DNA from: Flavobacterium sp. | GTDB taxonomy: Bacteria; Bacteroidota; Bacteroidia; Flavobacteriales; Flavobacteriaceae | NCBI RefSeq assembly: GCF_004295795.1 | Contig: NZ_SEBR01000021.1 | Span: 1 to 64,000, forward strand | Direction: 5' to 3' | DNA length: 64,000 bases | Part shown: one piece after another, positions 48,764-58,500 of the stretch | How the letters are laid out: every line of letters starts with the position of its first letter | Numbering within the stretch: the first letter of the stretch is position 1 | Position numbers and translations under genes: made by a program | Notes under the pieces: generated by a model | Told to the model about the DNA's origin: nothing | What the model saw: only the letters and a program-made list of their open reading frames with translations | Database searches by the model: none

Positions 48764-48852
48764 TCCCGATAGCTATCGGGACCAAATCTCAAATCTCAAA
48801 TCCCAAATCTCACATCTCAAATCTCACATCTCAAATCTGAAGTCTGAAATCT
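48764..48852. repeat. 18-bp perfect palindrome plus heptad tract (CAAATCT), 10 units
   Basis: TCCCGATAGCTATCGGGA (48764-48781) is a perfect palindrome. It is followed at once by ten 7-bp units, mostly CAAATCT with CACATCT, CAAATCC and GAAATCT variants (48783-48852). The tract lies between the convergent DUF1287 and YdeI/OmdA genes. The same arrangement, decayed, is at 40053-40132. Confidence 0.9.
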
Positions 48853-48872
48853 TACGCTTTAAAAATCGAAAA

Positions 48873-49430
48873 TCATTGTAACCGCTTCCCATTTTCGCTT
48901 TCGCGGATGACTTTTTCCAATCGGGATTCTTTGGTTTTTTCCTGTTTGGCAGATGTGATCCAATGCAGAATCACCTTTTTGTAACCCGGTGGTTGCGCGT
49001 TGAAAAAGTTCCAGGCGACTTTGTTTTTCCTGAATTCCGATTCGAGTTTTTCGTCGAGTTTCGCCGTTGGATTCTCGTGTGAATAAATGCTCGATTTGGC
49101 TTCCGATCGCAATGCGAACGCCTGTAAACCTTCGGGTTTTATCAATTTGGATTTGATAAGTTGCTCCACTTTTTTGATGTTGACCGCGCTCCAGATGCTC
49201 GACGGCTTTCTGGGCGTGAATCGTATCGAATAGCTTTCGGAATCGATCGATTTTCTCACGCCGTCAATCCATCCGAAACACAAGGCTTCGTCGACCGATC
49301 CTGACCAGGACATCGACGGTTTCCCACTCGCGACCTTGTAAAATCCTACGAGCAACTCCTTTTTCGAATCGTGGTTTTTGTCGAGCCAGTTGCGAAAATC
49401 GGACGTTGTTTCAAAAAAAATCGGCTCCAT
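48873..49430 (-). CDS. YdeI/OmpD-associated (OmdA) family protein
   Basis: 185 residues. It has family blocks FRNWLDKNHDSKKELLVGFY, SVDEALCFGWIDGVRKSID and RFTPRKPSSIWSAVN, and a C-terminal region AWNFFNAQPPGYKKVILHWI with a basic tail. Members are annotated as bacteriocin-protection or OmpD-associated proteins; the biochemical role is not established. Third gene of a tight unit after the murein ligase gene. Confidence 0.88.
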   Translation of the reverse strand: MEPIFFETTSDFRNWLDKNHDSKKELLVGFYKVASGKPSMSWSGSVDEALCFGWIDGVRKSIDSESYSIRFTPRKPSSIWSAVNIKKVEQLIKSKLIKPEGLQAFALRSEAKSSIYSHENPTAKLDEKLESEFRKNKVAWNFFNAQPPGYKKVILHWITSAKQEKTKESRLEKVIRESENGKRLQ

Positions 49431-49438
49431 TATTAAAA

Positions 49439-50143
49439 TCAGTTTTTACCGAAAAGATTGTTCCAGAATCCTTTGCGTTTCGGTGATTCATCCCTAAAAT
49501 TGAAATTCGGTTCGGGAATGTTCAAATCTGACGTGTCTTTTGCCAAACTTCTCACGCCACGAAAGGCAGAACCGATCGCGTCTGGCAATTTCGAGATTTC
49601 CGATAACGGATAAAATTTGTCGTAACCGTCCATTCCGACAGGAAAATTCGTGCGCTCGACCCAAAATTTCTCAAGCAGTTCGGGAATTGGTTCCAATTTG
49701 ATTTTGTTCTCGAAGCCTTCGCGCGCTTTCGCAATGATTTCGGTATCTAGATTTGTAGTCGTCTGACGGAAAAAATCGACGCCTTTCGACGGAATGTGCA
49801 ACAGGAAAATTTGCGTTTTTCCATTCAATTCGTAGACATCGAGCACTTTTAGGTAGCTGTCGATGTTGAGGCAACAATGTCCGTATTTGGTATTGTCGGG
49901 ATTCACTTCGTAGAGTTTTGCCGCTTTTGACGAGGCGATCAGGAAGCGCGTGTTGTACTTCATTCCGCCGCCGCGACTGCTCACGTCAAGCATATAGCCG
50001 TTCCTGAGGATTTTCCCGACCGTGAATCGGTTCCGAACCTCATCGCTCAGATCGCAATCCTTATAATACAAAGTCGCGCCCGGATAAGTCCAGTTCACGA
50101 GTGCTTCGGAATTTTCGAAAATCGCTTTTTGAGATTCGTCCAT
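49439..50143 (-). CDS. hypothetical protein
   Basis: 234 residues, no signal peptide. Mixed soluble sequence with GCL-type Cys pair (YGHCCLNIDSYLKVLDV), a middle region DKFYPLSEISKLPDAIGSAF and an Asn/Phe-rich end (GFWNNLFGKN). I do not recognise the family. It lies 9 nt after the murein ligase gene and 8 nt before the YdeI/OmdA gene, so it is part of the same transcript. Confidence 0.8.
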   Translation of the reverse strand: MDESQKAIFENSEALVNWTYPGATLYYKDCDLSDEVRNRFTVGKILRNGYMLDVSSRGGGMKYNTRFLIASSKAAKLYEVNPDNTKYGHCCLNIDSYLKVLDVYELNGKTQIFLLHIPSKGVDFFRQTTTNLDTEIIAKAREGFENKIKLEPIPELLEKFWVERTNFPVGMDGYDKFYPLSEISKLPDAIGSAFRGVRSLAKDTSDLNIPEPNFNFRDESPKRKGFWNNLFGKN

Positions 50144-50152
50144 CGCAAAAAA

Positions 50153-51511
50153 TCAGATCAACGTCTTGATCTCGTCGAAGTTCAGTCCGCCGTAATTTCC
50201 CGAACTCATCAGCAATAAAGCGATTCCTTCAGTGTCGAATTTGAGGTGGAAAAGATATTCCCGGAACGCTTCGGGATTCGTGTAAATCACCAAATCGTCT
50301 CTTTTGAAAGCTTGCGCGATCTGTTCCGACGTGATTTCCTCAAGGCGTTTGATCTTCACGGCTTCGGGCGAATAGAACACCACGGCGACATCGGCTGCAT
50401 CGAGCGCGCCTTCGTATTGCGACAGAAATTCGGGATTCAGCGAACTGTAAGTGTGCAATTCCAGGCAGGCCACGAGTTTGCGGTTTGGATATTGTTCCTT
50501 GACGGCTCTCGTAGTCGCGGCGACCTTGCTTGGCGAATGCGCGAAATCTTTGTATGCGACATTTTTTTGGTTCTCGGCAATTTTTTCGAGTCGTTTGGAC
50601 GCGCCTTTGAATGTGGAAATCGCTTCGTAAAAATCGGCTTCGTCCACGCCCATTGCCTGGCAGATCCATTTGGCGCCCGCGAGATTGTTCAGGTTGTGCT
50701 TTCCGAAAACCTCGATCGGCATTTGGCCTTCGGGCGTTTGCAATAGCGTTTTTCCGTTTTCTACCGAATAATCGGGTGTGACGTATGGCACTTTCCTAAT
50801 CGGGTTCGTCGCGGCTTCGGACACTTTTTTGACTTCTTCGTCTTCGGCGTTGTAAACCAGCATACCGCCGTTTGTGATCTTTTGGATAAAAATCTCGAAT
50901 TGTTCTACATAGTTTTCGAACGTAGGAAAAACATTGATGTGATCCCACGCGATTCCTGAAATCAACGCGATATTCGGATGGTACAAATGGAACTTCGGAC
51001 GCAGATCTTCGGGCGAGGAAAGATATTCGTCACCTTCCAAAACGATGAAATCATTGTCGTCGGTCAAATGCACCATCGTGTCGAAACCTTCTAGTTGCGC
51101 GCCAACCATGTAATCGACGGCTATATTCTGGTAATTCATCACGTGCAGGATCATCGAGGTAATCGTCGTCTTTCCGTGAGAACCGCCAATGACTACACGG
51201 GTTTTGTGCTTCGATTGCTCGTAAAGGAATTCCGGATACGAATAGATCTTGAGTTCCAATTCCTGTGCTTTGGCAAGCTCCGGATTGTCTTTTTTGGCGT
51301 GCATTCCCAAAATAACGGCATCGATATCCGACGTTATTTTCTCGGGAAACCAACCCATTTCGGTCGGCAAAAGTCCTTTGTTCTCCAACCTCGTGCGCGA
51401 CGGTTCGAAAATGGCGTCGTCGCTTCCGGTTACTTGATAGCCTTTGGAATGCAAGGCAAGGGCGAGGTTGTGCATGGCGCTTCCGCCTATGGCGATGAAA
51501 TGGGTACGCAT
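50153..51511 (-). CDS. mpl: Mpl-type UDP-N-acetylmuramate:murein peptide ligase
   Basis: 452 residues of the Mur ligase family. The Rossmann start MRTHFIAIGGSAMHNLALAL is followed by the ATP loop GGSHGKTT (109-116), the central domain with VLEGDEYLSSPEDLRPKFHL and ALISGIAWDHINVF, and the C-terminal domain with FAHSPSKVAATTRAVKE. The sequence differs from MurC in the ways typical of Mpl, which reattaches the recycled tripeptide to UDP-MurNAc in the cytoplasm. First gene of a three-gene unit. Confidence 0.88.
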   Translation of the reverse strand: MRTHFIAIGGSAMHNLALALHSKGYQVTGSDDAIFEPSRTRLENKGLLPTEMGWFPEKITSDIDAVILGMHAKKDNPELAKAQELELKIYSYPEFLYEQSKHKTRVVIGGSHGKTTITSMILHVMNYQNIAVDYMVGAQLEGFDTMVHLTDDNDFIVLEGDEYLSSPEDLRPKFHLYHPNIALISGIAWDHINVFPTFENYVEQFEIFIQKITNGGMLVYNAEDEEVKKVSEAATNPIRKVPYVTPDYSVENGKTLLQTPEGQMPIEVFGKHNLNNLAGAKWICQAMGVDEADFYEAISTFKGASKRLEKIAENQKNVAYKDFAHSPSKVAATTRAVKEQYPNRKLVACLELHTYSSLNPEFLSQYEGALDAADVAVVFYSPEAVKIKRLEEITSEQIAQAFKRDDLVIYTNPEAFREYLFHLKFDTEGIALLLMSSGNYGGLNFDEIKTLI

Positions 51512-51517
51512 TTTTTT

Positions 51518-51552
51518 AATTAATAATTAATAATTGATAATGAATAGTTAGT
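51518..51552. repeat. heptad tract (AATTAAT type), 5 units
   Basis: AATTAAT AATTAAT AATTGAT AATGAAT AGTTAGT, in exact 7-bp register, in the 63-nt gap between the TPR gene and mpl on the minus strand. Confidence 0.65.
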
Positions 51553-51574
51553 ATGGACAGAGTTGACCTTGGTT

Positions 51575-52219
51575 TTAATCCGACATTTTCTTCCGGACTG
51601 ACTTTAGTTTCTTTAAGGTCGTCTCGGAATTTCCGATGGCGTGCGCTTTGAGATAATATTTTTCGGCTGCTTCCAATCGGTTGAAATATTCGGCGATCCG
51701 ACCTTTTGCAAGATAGTGATCGACGGGCGAAAGTCTGGCCAAATCGTCGGCATATTTGTTGGCCTTGGACTCGCTTCCGCCTAAAATTCCTGGCAATTGC
51801 AGGTAGAATTCCACGAGCGCCCATCTTGCCTCGACGTGTTTCGGATCGAGCGCGATGGTTTTTTCGAAAGCTTGTTCGATATCGTCTAGCAAACCCAAAG
51901 CTTTCCATTTGCTTTCGGACGCTTGCATGGCCAACGCACCTCCGTATTTGTAATTCGCTTGCGCGGACTTGGGACGCAGTTTAATGAGTTTCCGATAATA
52001 AACCGACGCTTCTTCCCAATTTTTCGAATAACTGCATACATCGCCCAAACGTTCAACGGTTTCAGCGTCGTTCGCGTCTGACCGATAAAGTGTCAGGTAG
52101 TATTTTTTGGCTTCAGGATACAGTTTTTGGGCGAACGATTCGCGTGCCTTTTCGAGATCAGATTGTGCCAATGCCAAAATCGGAAGCAGAAAAAACGCGA
52201 AAAGAAACCATTTGCCCAT
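51575..52219 (-). CDS. TPR-repeat exported protein
   Basis: 214 residues with a signal peptide (MGKWFLFAFFLLPILALAQ) and about five tetratricopeptide repeats (e.g. AQANYKYGGALAMQASESKW, AEYFNRLEAAEKYYLKAHAI). Such proteins are periplasmic scaffolds; no partner is evident. The start is the ATG at 52219; a longer frame upstream crosses the promoter and is rejected. Confidence 0.85.
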   Translation of the reverse strand: MGKWFLFAFFLLPILALAQSDLEKARESFAQKLYPEAKKYYLTLYRSDANDAETVERLGDVCSYSKNWEEASVYYRKLIKLRPKSAQANYKYGGALAMQASESKWKALGLLDDIEQAFEKTIALDPKHVEARWALVEFYLQLPGILGGSESKANKYADDLARLSPVDHYLAKGRIAEYFNRLEAAEKYYLKAHAIGNSETTLKKLKSVRKKMSD

Positions 52220-52237
52220 AGGTCGAAGATTCGTTCC

Positions 52238-52245
52238 CAAAAATA
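52238..52245 (-). promoter_or_regulatory. -7 promoter box of the TPR gene
   Basis: TATTTTTG on the minus strand, 18 nt upstream of the ATG at 52219. Supports the short start. Confidence 0.5.
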
Positions 52246-52527
52246 GAAAAATCCCTAAAAATGGGGATTTCCAATGCCGTTTTTGTGTTTTAAATTCGAA
52301 CCGTGATTTTTCACAGCTCCAAAGACTCACACATTGTAATGGTGTACGGGATTTCCAGTCGGTAAAAGGATTGGTAATGCCGATGAATTACACGTCTTAA
52401 AATACGCAATTACAGCCGCTTACGGACGTTTTGCAGTTTTTTCGCACAACCTACTTCGCAGTTTGAACACTTCATCGGCTTTTGATGCCAATCGTCCAAA
52501 AAAAACGATTTCGCTGTTTTGTCGGGA
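52246..52527. other. intergenic, no gene supported
   Basis: Divergent spacer between the TPR gene and the giant surface-protein gene. A small AATCCC/GGGATT hairpin at about 52250-52270 is the only structure seen. Confidence 0.45.
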
Positions 52528-52535
52528 TAACTTTG
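52528..52535 (+). promoter_or_regulatory. -7 promoter box of the giant surface-protein gene
   Basis: TAACTTTG, an exact consensus, 45 nt upstream of the ATG at 52581. Confidence 0.5.
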
Positions 52536-52580
52536 CGCGTTAATCAATCAAAAAGACAACAACAATAAATCAACAAACAA

Positions 52581-55500
52581 ATGAAACAAAATTACTTCAA
52601 TCCGGATGATATCGCCCGACCCAAAAAGCGAGGAATGATCCACAAAATCAGCTTCCTGATGCTTTTGCTGCTGATTGCTTTTGGCGCCAAGGCACAAACC
52701 TCCGTAATCTTTACCGCAAGTGGAAACTGGACTGTTCCCGCTGGCGTAACCACCGTTACGGTAGAGGTTTGGGGAGCCGGTGGAGCCGGTGGTGGAGCAA
52801 CCTCGAATAATAATCGAGGAGGCGGTGGCGGCGGTGGCGGTTATGTCATTGCCACAAACGTACCAGTCGTTGTTGCGACAATTCCCTATACTGTTGGCGC
52901 AGGAGCAGTTGGAAACACAGGAAACGGCGGAAACGGCGGATCGTCAACAATATTTGGAATCACGGCCAACGGCGGGAACGGCGGAACGGCAAACAACGGA
53001 GCAGCAGGAAATGGCGGTTCAGGATCAGGAGGAACGGTCAATAACGGTTCCAATGGAATCGCTGGAAATGCCGGAGCCAACCAGGGACAAGGCGGATCAA
53101 ATAACGGCCCGTTAGGAGGTGCCGGAGGTGCGGCTTTGGCTGTCGCAGATGACGGAAATAACGGAGCAGTAATTGGTGGCGGTGGCGGTGGCGGCCGAAA
53201 AGGCGGTACATTTACCGCTTCGCGAGACGGCGGAAACGGAGCGAGAGGACAAATCCGGATCACATACACCATTCCCACTATCACATCGTTCACACCAGCA
53301 AACGGCTGTATAAATCCGGGAACTTCCGTAACAATCAACGGGACGAATTTTACGGGCACGACAAGTGTTCTTTTCAACGGAACGAACGCCTCATTTACGA
53401 TTATTAGCCCAACACAAATTGTCGCTACCGTTCCGGCTAGTGCAACTTCCGGGTCGATTCGCATCACGATTCCATCTGGATTTGCCAATAGTGCGGCAAG
53501 CTTCACGGTCAATGCACAACCAACTGTTCTCTCAATCTTGGGTTCAACGCCGATTTGTCCGGGAGCGACAGTACAACTTTCGAACGCGACACCTGGCGGA
53601 ACCTGGATAAGTCTAGCGCCGACACTCGCAACAGTAAACGCAACCGGACTTGTCACCGGAATCGCGAACGGAACGGCAAGCATCCGCTACAGCGTAACCA
53701 ATGGAAACGGCTGTACGACGAACGCAACAACAACGGTTTTGGTAAATCCACGACCGACGGTTTCTTCGACAGGTTCGGTGTGCGTCGGTTCGACCACAAC
53801 GCTTTCACCAACATCCGGCGGAACGTGGGTTTCGAATAACCCGACAATCGCATCGATCACAAACGCGGGCGTAGTCACGGGATTGGCTTCCGGAACGGCA
53901 ACTTTTACGTTCACGAACGGCTCCGGTTGCGCAAATACTACAGGAAACATCACGGTCAACCAATTGCCGCAAATCAACGCAAACCCGAATCCCGTTTCGG
54001 CCTGTTCGGGAAGTTCGGCCAGTTTTACCGTTGGCGCGATTGGCGCGGGACTTACCTACCAATGGTTCAACGGCGCGACGGCTTTGTCTGACGGCGGAAA
54101 TATTTCGGGAGCGAATTCGCAGACTTTGACGATAAATCCAGTCAATGCGATCGACGCTTCCGCGGATTATCACGTGGTTGTGAGCGGCACTTGCGCTCCG
54201 CCGGCAATTTCTACGAATGCCAGTCTTTCGGTCACGCAACAAATCGCGATTTCCAGTCAACCGGTCGTTACCCAAACGCATTGCGAAGGACAGACGGCTA
54301 CTTTTTCGGTACTCGCAAACGGAGCGATTTTGGGCTATCAATGGTATAACGGAACGACTGCTTTGACCAATACCGGGAATGTATCGGGAGCGAACACAGC
54401 CACTTTAACGCTGAATCCGCTTTCTTCTTCGGATGCATCGGCGAACTATCACGTCGAAGTCATCGGAACATCGCCTTGCGCAAATCTCAATTCCGGCATG
54501 GCGGCTTTGGTCGTGAATTCTTTGCCTGCGATCGTTGGCGAACCTATTACGACAAATTCGGTCTGCGCCGGAAGTCCTGTCTCGTTCACGGTTTCGGCAA
54601 CTGGCGGAAATCTCACTTACCAGTGGTTCAACGGAGCGACTTCGCTGTCGAACGGCGGGCACATTTCGGGAGCGAATTCGGCTACACTGACTTTGAATCC
54701 GGCGAATTTGGCTGACGCTTCCGCGGATTATCACGTCGTTGTGACAAACGGCTGCGGATTCATGACTTCACTCGCATCGGCTTTGACCGTAAATCCTACG
54801 CCATTCATAGAAAATCAGGTGACTTCGACCTGCGGCAATGTCGCTTTCGATTTCACTCCGGCAAACGGATTCCCAACGGCCGCGACGATAATTCCATCAG
54901 GAACGACTTACACCTGGACAAATCCTGTGGTCACGGGCGGAATTACGGGCGCAAGTGCGCAAGCTGTCGGCCAGGCCTCGATTTCACAGACACTTCTGAA
55001 TCCTACGATCGCACCGCAAACGGCGACTTACACGATCACGCCGATTGTAGGAACATGTCCTGGAATTCCTTTCACTCTTGTCGTAACGGTGAATCCTGCG
55101 GCGATTATCGGAAATCCTCCAAACCAGATCGCCTGTAGCGGAAATACGTTCAACTTCACGCCTGCGAACGGCGGCGGAAATGTGGTTCCGATCGGGACGA
55201 CTTATTCGTGGAGTTTGCCCGTGATTTCTCCTGCCGGAAGTGTCAGTGGCGCGACTTCGGGTGCGAACCAATCGGCGTTGAGCCAAACGTTGACCAATAC
55301 TTCTTCGGTGAACGGACAAGCGGTTTACACCGTCACGGCTGCATCCGGAACTTGCGACGAAAGCACTTTTACGGTCGTTTTCACGGTTCGTCCTACGCCT
55401 ACCGTAACCGGAAATCCTGCAACCCAAAGCATTTGCTCGGGCGCGGCGATCGCTGCTATCGCGGTCTCGAATCCGAATGCGGTTCCCGGCACTATCACTT

Positions 55501-58500
55501 ACAGTTGGAATCGCAACCAGGTTGGAATCGTTGGCGGAACGATCCCTGCAAGCGGTTTTGGCCCGAACATCTCGGGAACGCTCATCAATACGACCGCGAA
55601 TCCTGTTGTCGTGACTTTCAATCTTGTCGCGACCTCGCAATTCGGATGTCCTTCTGCAGTTGAAACTGTTTCGGTTACCGTAAATCCTGCTCTTGGCTCG
55701 ACGGCAACTCCCACGGCGCAAATTATCTGTTCTGAAGACAACATCGCTCCTATCGCTTTCACCTCAACTGGAAGTGTGGCCGGAGCGACTTTTAACTGGA
55801 CGCGCAGCAACACTGTCAATGTCACGGGAATTCCGGCTTCGGGCAGCGGCGACATTTCGGGGCAATTCATCAACACGACAAGTGCTTCCCAAACCGTGGT
55901 TTTCACGATCACGCCAACTGCAAACACTTGCAACGGAGCGAATTTTACCGTGAGCGTAACAGTGAGACCAAAACCTACGATCGGGTTTTCCGCCACGCCA
56001 ACTTCGATCTGCTCTGGCGGAAATATCTCACCCGCGGTCACGATCCTGAGCCCGAATGCGATTTCAGGACGCACTTTCTCGTGGACGCGCGACAACAATT
56101 TGAACGTAAGCGGCCCGGATTCGGGAAGTACCAATTCGATTGCGGGAACTTTCGTCAACAATACGAACGTGGCGCAAGTCGTGACTTTCACGGCAACGGT
56201 CACTGCCGGGATTTGCGCGACTTCTTCGAGTTTTCAGGTGACGATCGAGCCGCGACCTGTTATAACAGTAACTTCAGTTCCGGCGGCGGCCTTCTGTAAT
56301 TTGGCGACCTTGCCTGCTATCAGTCTTTCGTCGACCAACATTCCTTTGTCTTCTTTGACTTGGATCAGAAACAACACTACCAACGTCACCGGAATTCCGG
56401 CGTCGGGAAGCGGGAATATTCCAACGGGAACACTTACCAATACCACCACTACGACACAAATCGTGACCTTTACCGTAACTGCCGCCGGCGCGAACGGCTG
56501 TGCGGCGACCACGACCTTTACGGTTACTGTTTATGCTACGCTTGTGGCTCCCGTGATCGCTACTGACCAAACGGTCTGTATTTTGTCTGATCCTTCGCCT
56601 TTGTTTATGTCGACTTTGCCAAGAGGCGGTTCTGGCACAAACACTTACCAATGGCAGCGCGCCACGACTCCTGCCGGACCTTGGACGAACGTTGGAACGG
56701 CTTCGACCTATCAACCTGCAGGCATTCCGTTGTTCGGCTCACAGAATTATTATTACCGACTGATCGTAAACAACAGCTGTGGTTCGGTTACGAGTAATAT
56801 CGTCTTTATCCAGGTCATCAGCAGCGTCGGGTTTACCTTCGATGGCGTGACGAATCCGGCGATTCAATGTCCCGGCGGAAGTTTCAGCACGAGCATTTCG
56901 TCTGAGCATGCGACTTCTTCGGCTGTTCGCTTTCAATGGACTGCAGATCCGAACTTTATCACGCCAGCACAAAATGCGCCCGGTGCTTTGGCGGGAACGA
57001 CATCTGGAATACAGATTCAGTGGGTGATTTTTATCCCGATTCCATACAGACGTTCATCGGCCACTTTACCGTTTACCGTCCAAAACAACACCAATGCGAC
57101 TGTCACGACACAAATCGCAATACTCCCTAGTGTTTACGATTACGTTTCGGCATCGGCTGTGGGCGATTTCCAATGTAGCATAACGCCTCAATATGTCGAC
57201 GTAACCATCCGACCAACGGCAAAAGCCACGATCGCGAGTCCGGCCAACAATACGACAGTTTGCTCGGGAAGCATCACCAACATCGCGGTGAATGGACTAA
57301 TTACCGATGCCGGAACGATTTATACTGTGACCCGATCGGCACTTGCAACTGGCGTTACGGCTACCGCCGGAACAACATCGGCAACGATTCCTGCGGGAAC
57401 CTCGTACAATTTTCCTGTGACGCTTGTGAATACTACAACATCCGTACAATCTGTTACTTATACTTTTACGCCGAGAGGCGCTTACACGCCGACGAATCCG
57501 AATTGCGGCGGAACTCCGGTTTCTGTTACGATTCTGATTGCGCCTCGCGTTCAACCGGGCTCGATTGTCGCTTCCCAGAACATCTGCTTCGGACAAGATC
57601 CTGTAACGATCAATTCGACGGCGGCGGGAACGGGAACGGACATCACTTATCAATGGTATAGCAGCACGGTTTCGGCCGCCGGACCATTTATGCCGATTGC
57701 AGGCGCGAACGGTTTGACTTACACGCCAGAAGCCGGAAGCGTCACCGAGACGACTTGGTTTGTGCGCGAAACGATTTCCACGGTTAACGGAGTAACTTGC
57801 AGTTCCGCTCAGACCGCGCCTCACGTGATCAACGTCTATTCGATTGATCCGGGTGTCGTAACTGGCGAACAAACGATTTGCAGCGGTGCAATCCCGACTC
57901 CTTTCACGGTTGTAACACCGGCTTCGGGCACGGCTCCAATTGGCTATCGCTGGTATTTCAATACGGTTGGCTGCTCCAGCGCGACTTGGACTGCAACTCC
58001 TGTTGCTACGGGTTCTGGTGCGACTTATTCTCCGGGCGCTTTGACGCAGACGACTTACTTCAAACGCGTTACGACTCCTGGCGGAAACATCGCCGCTTGT
58101 GCCGATGAAAGCATTTGCATCGTTGTTTATGTGAACAGCATCACGGCAGGTTCGGTTGGCAGCAATCACAGTATTTGTTCGGGTGGCGATCCTGACGCTT
58201 TCGCGGAATTGACACCGGCCACGGGATCGGGAACAATTACCTACCAATGGCAAAGCAACACTATAAGTTGCGCCGCGGGAAGTCCTTGGGTTGACATTTC
58301 CGGAGCGGTGCTTTCGACTTATGAAGCTTTCTCGATTTCGGGAACGACTTATTACCGACGACTCGCTTACTCGACATTGAACGGAGTGACCTGCGGACCG
58401 GCGATCAGCACTTGCGTCACGGTCACGCTCAATCCTACGACGGCCGGAATCATCGGGCCAAACCGCATTGTCTGTTCGGGTGCGAATCCAGCCCCGATCG

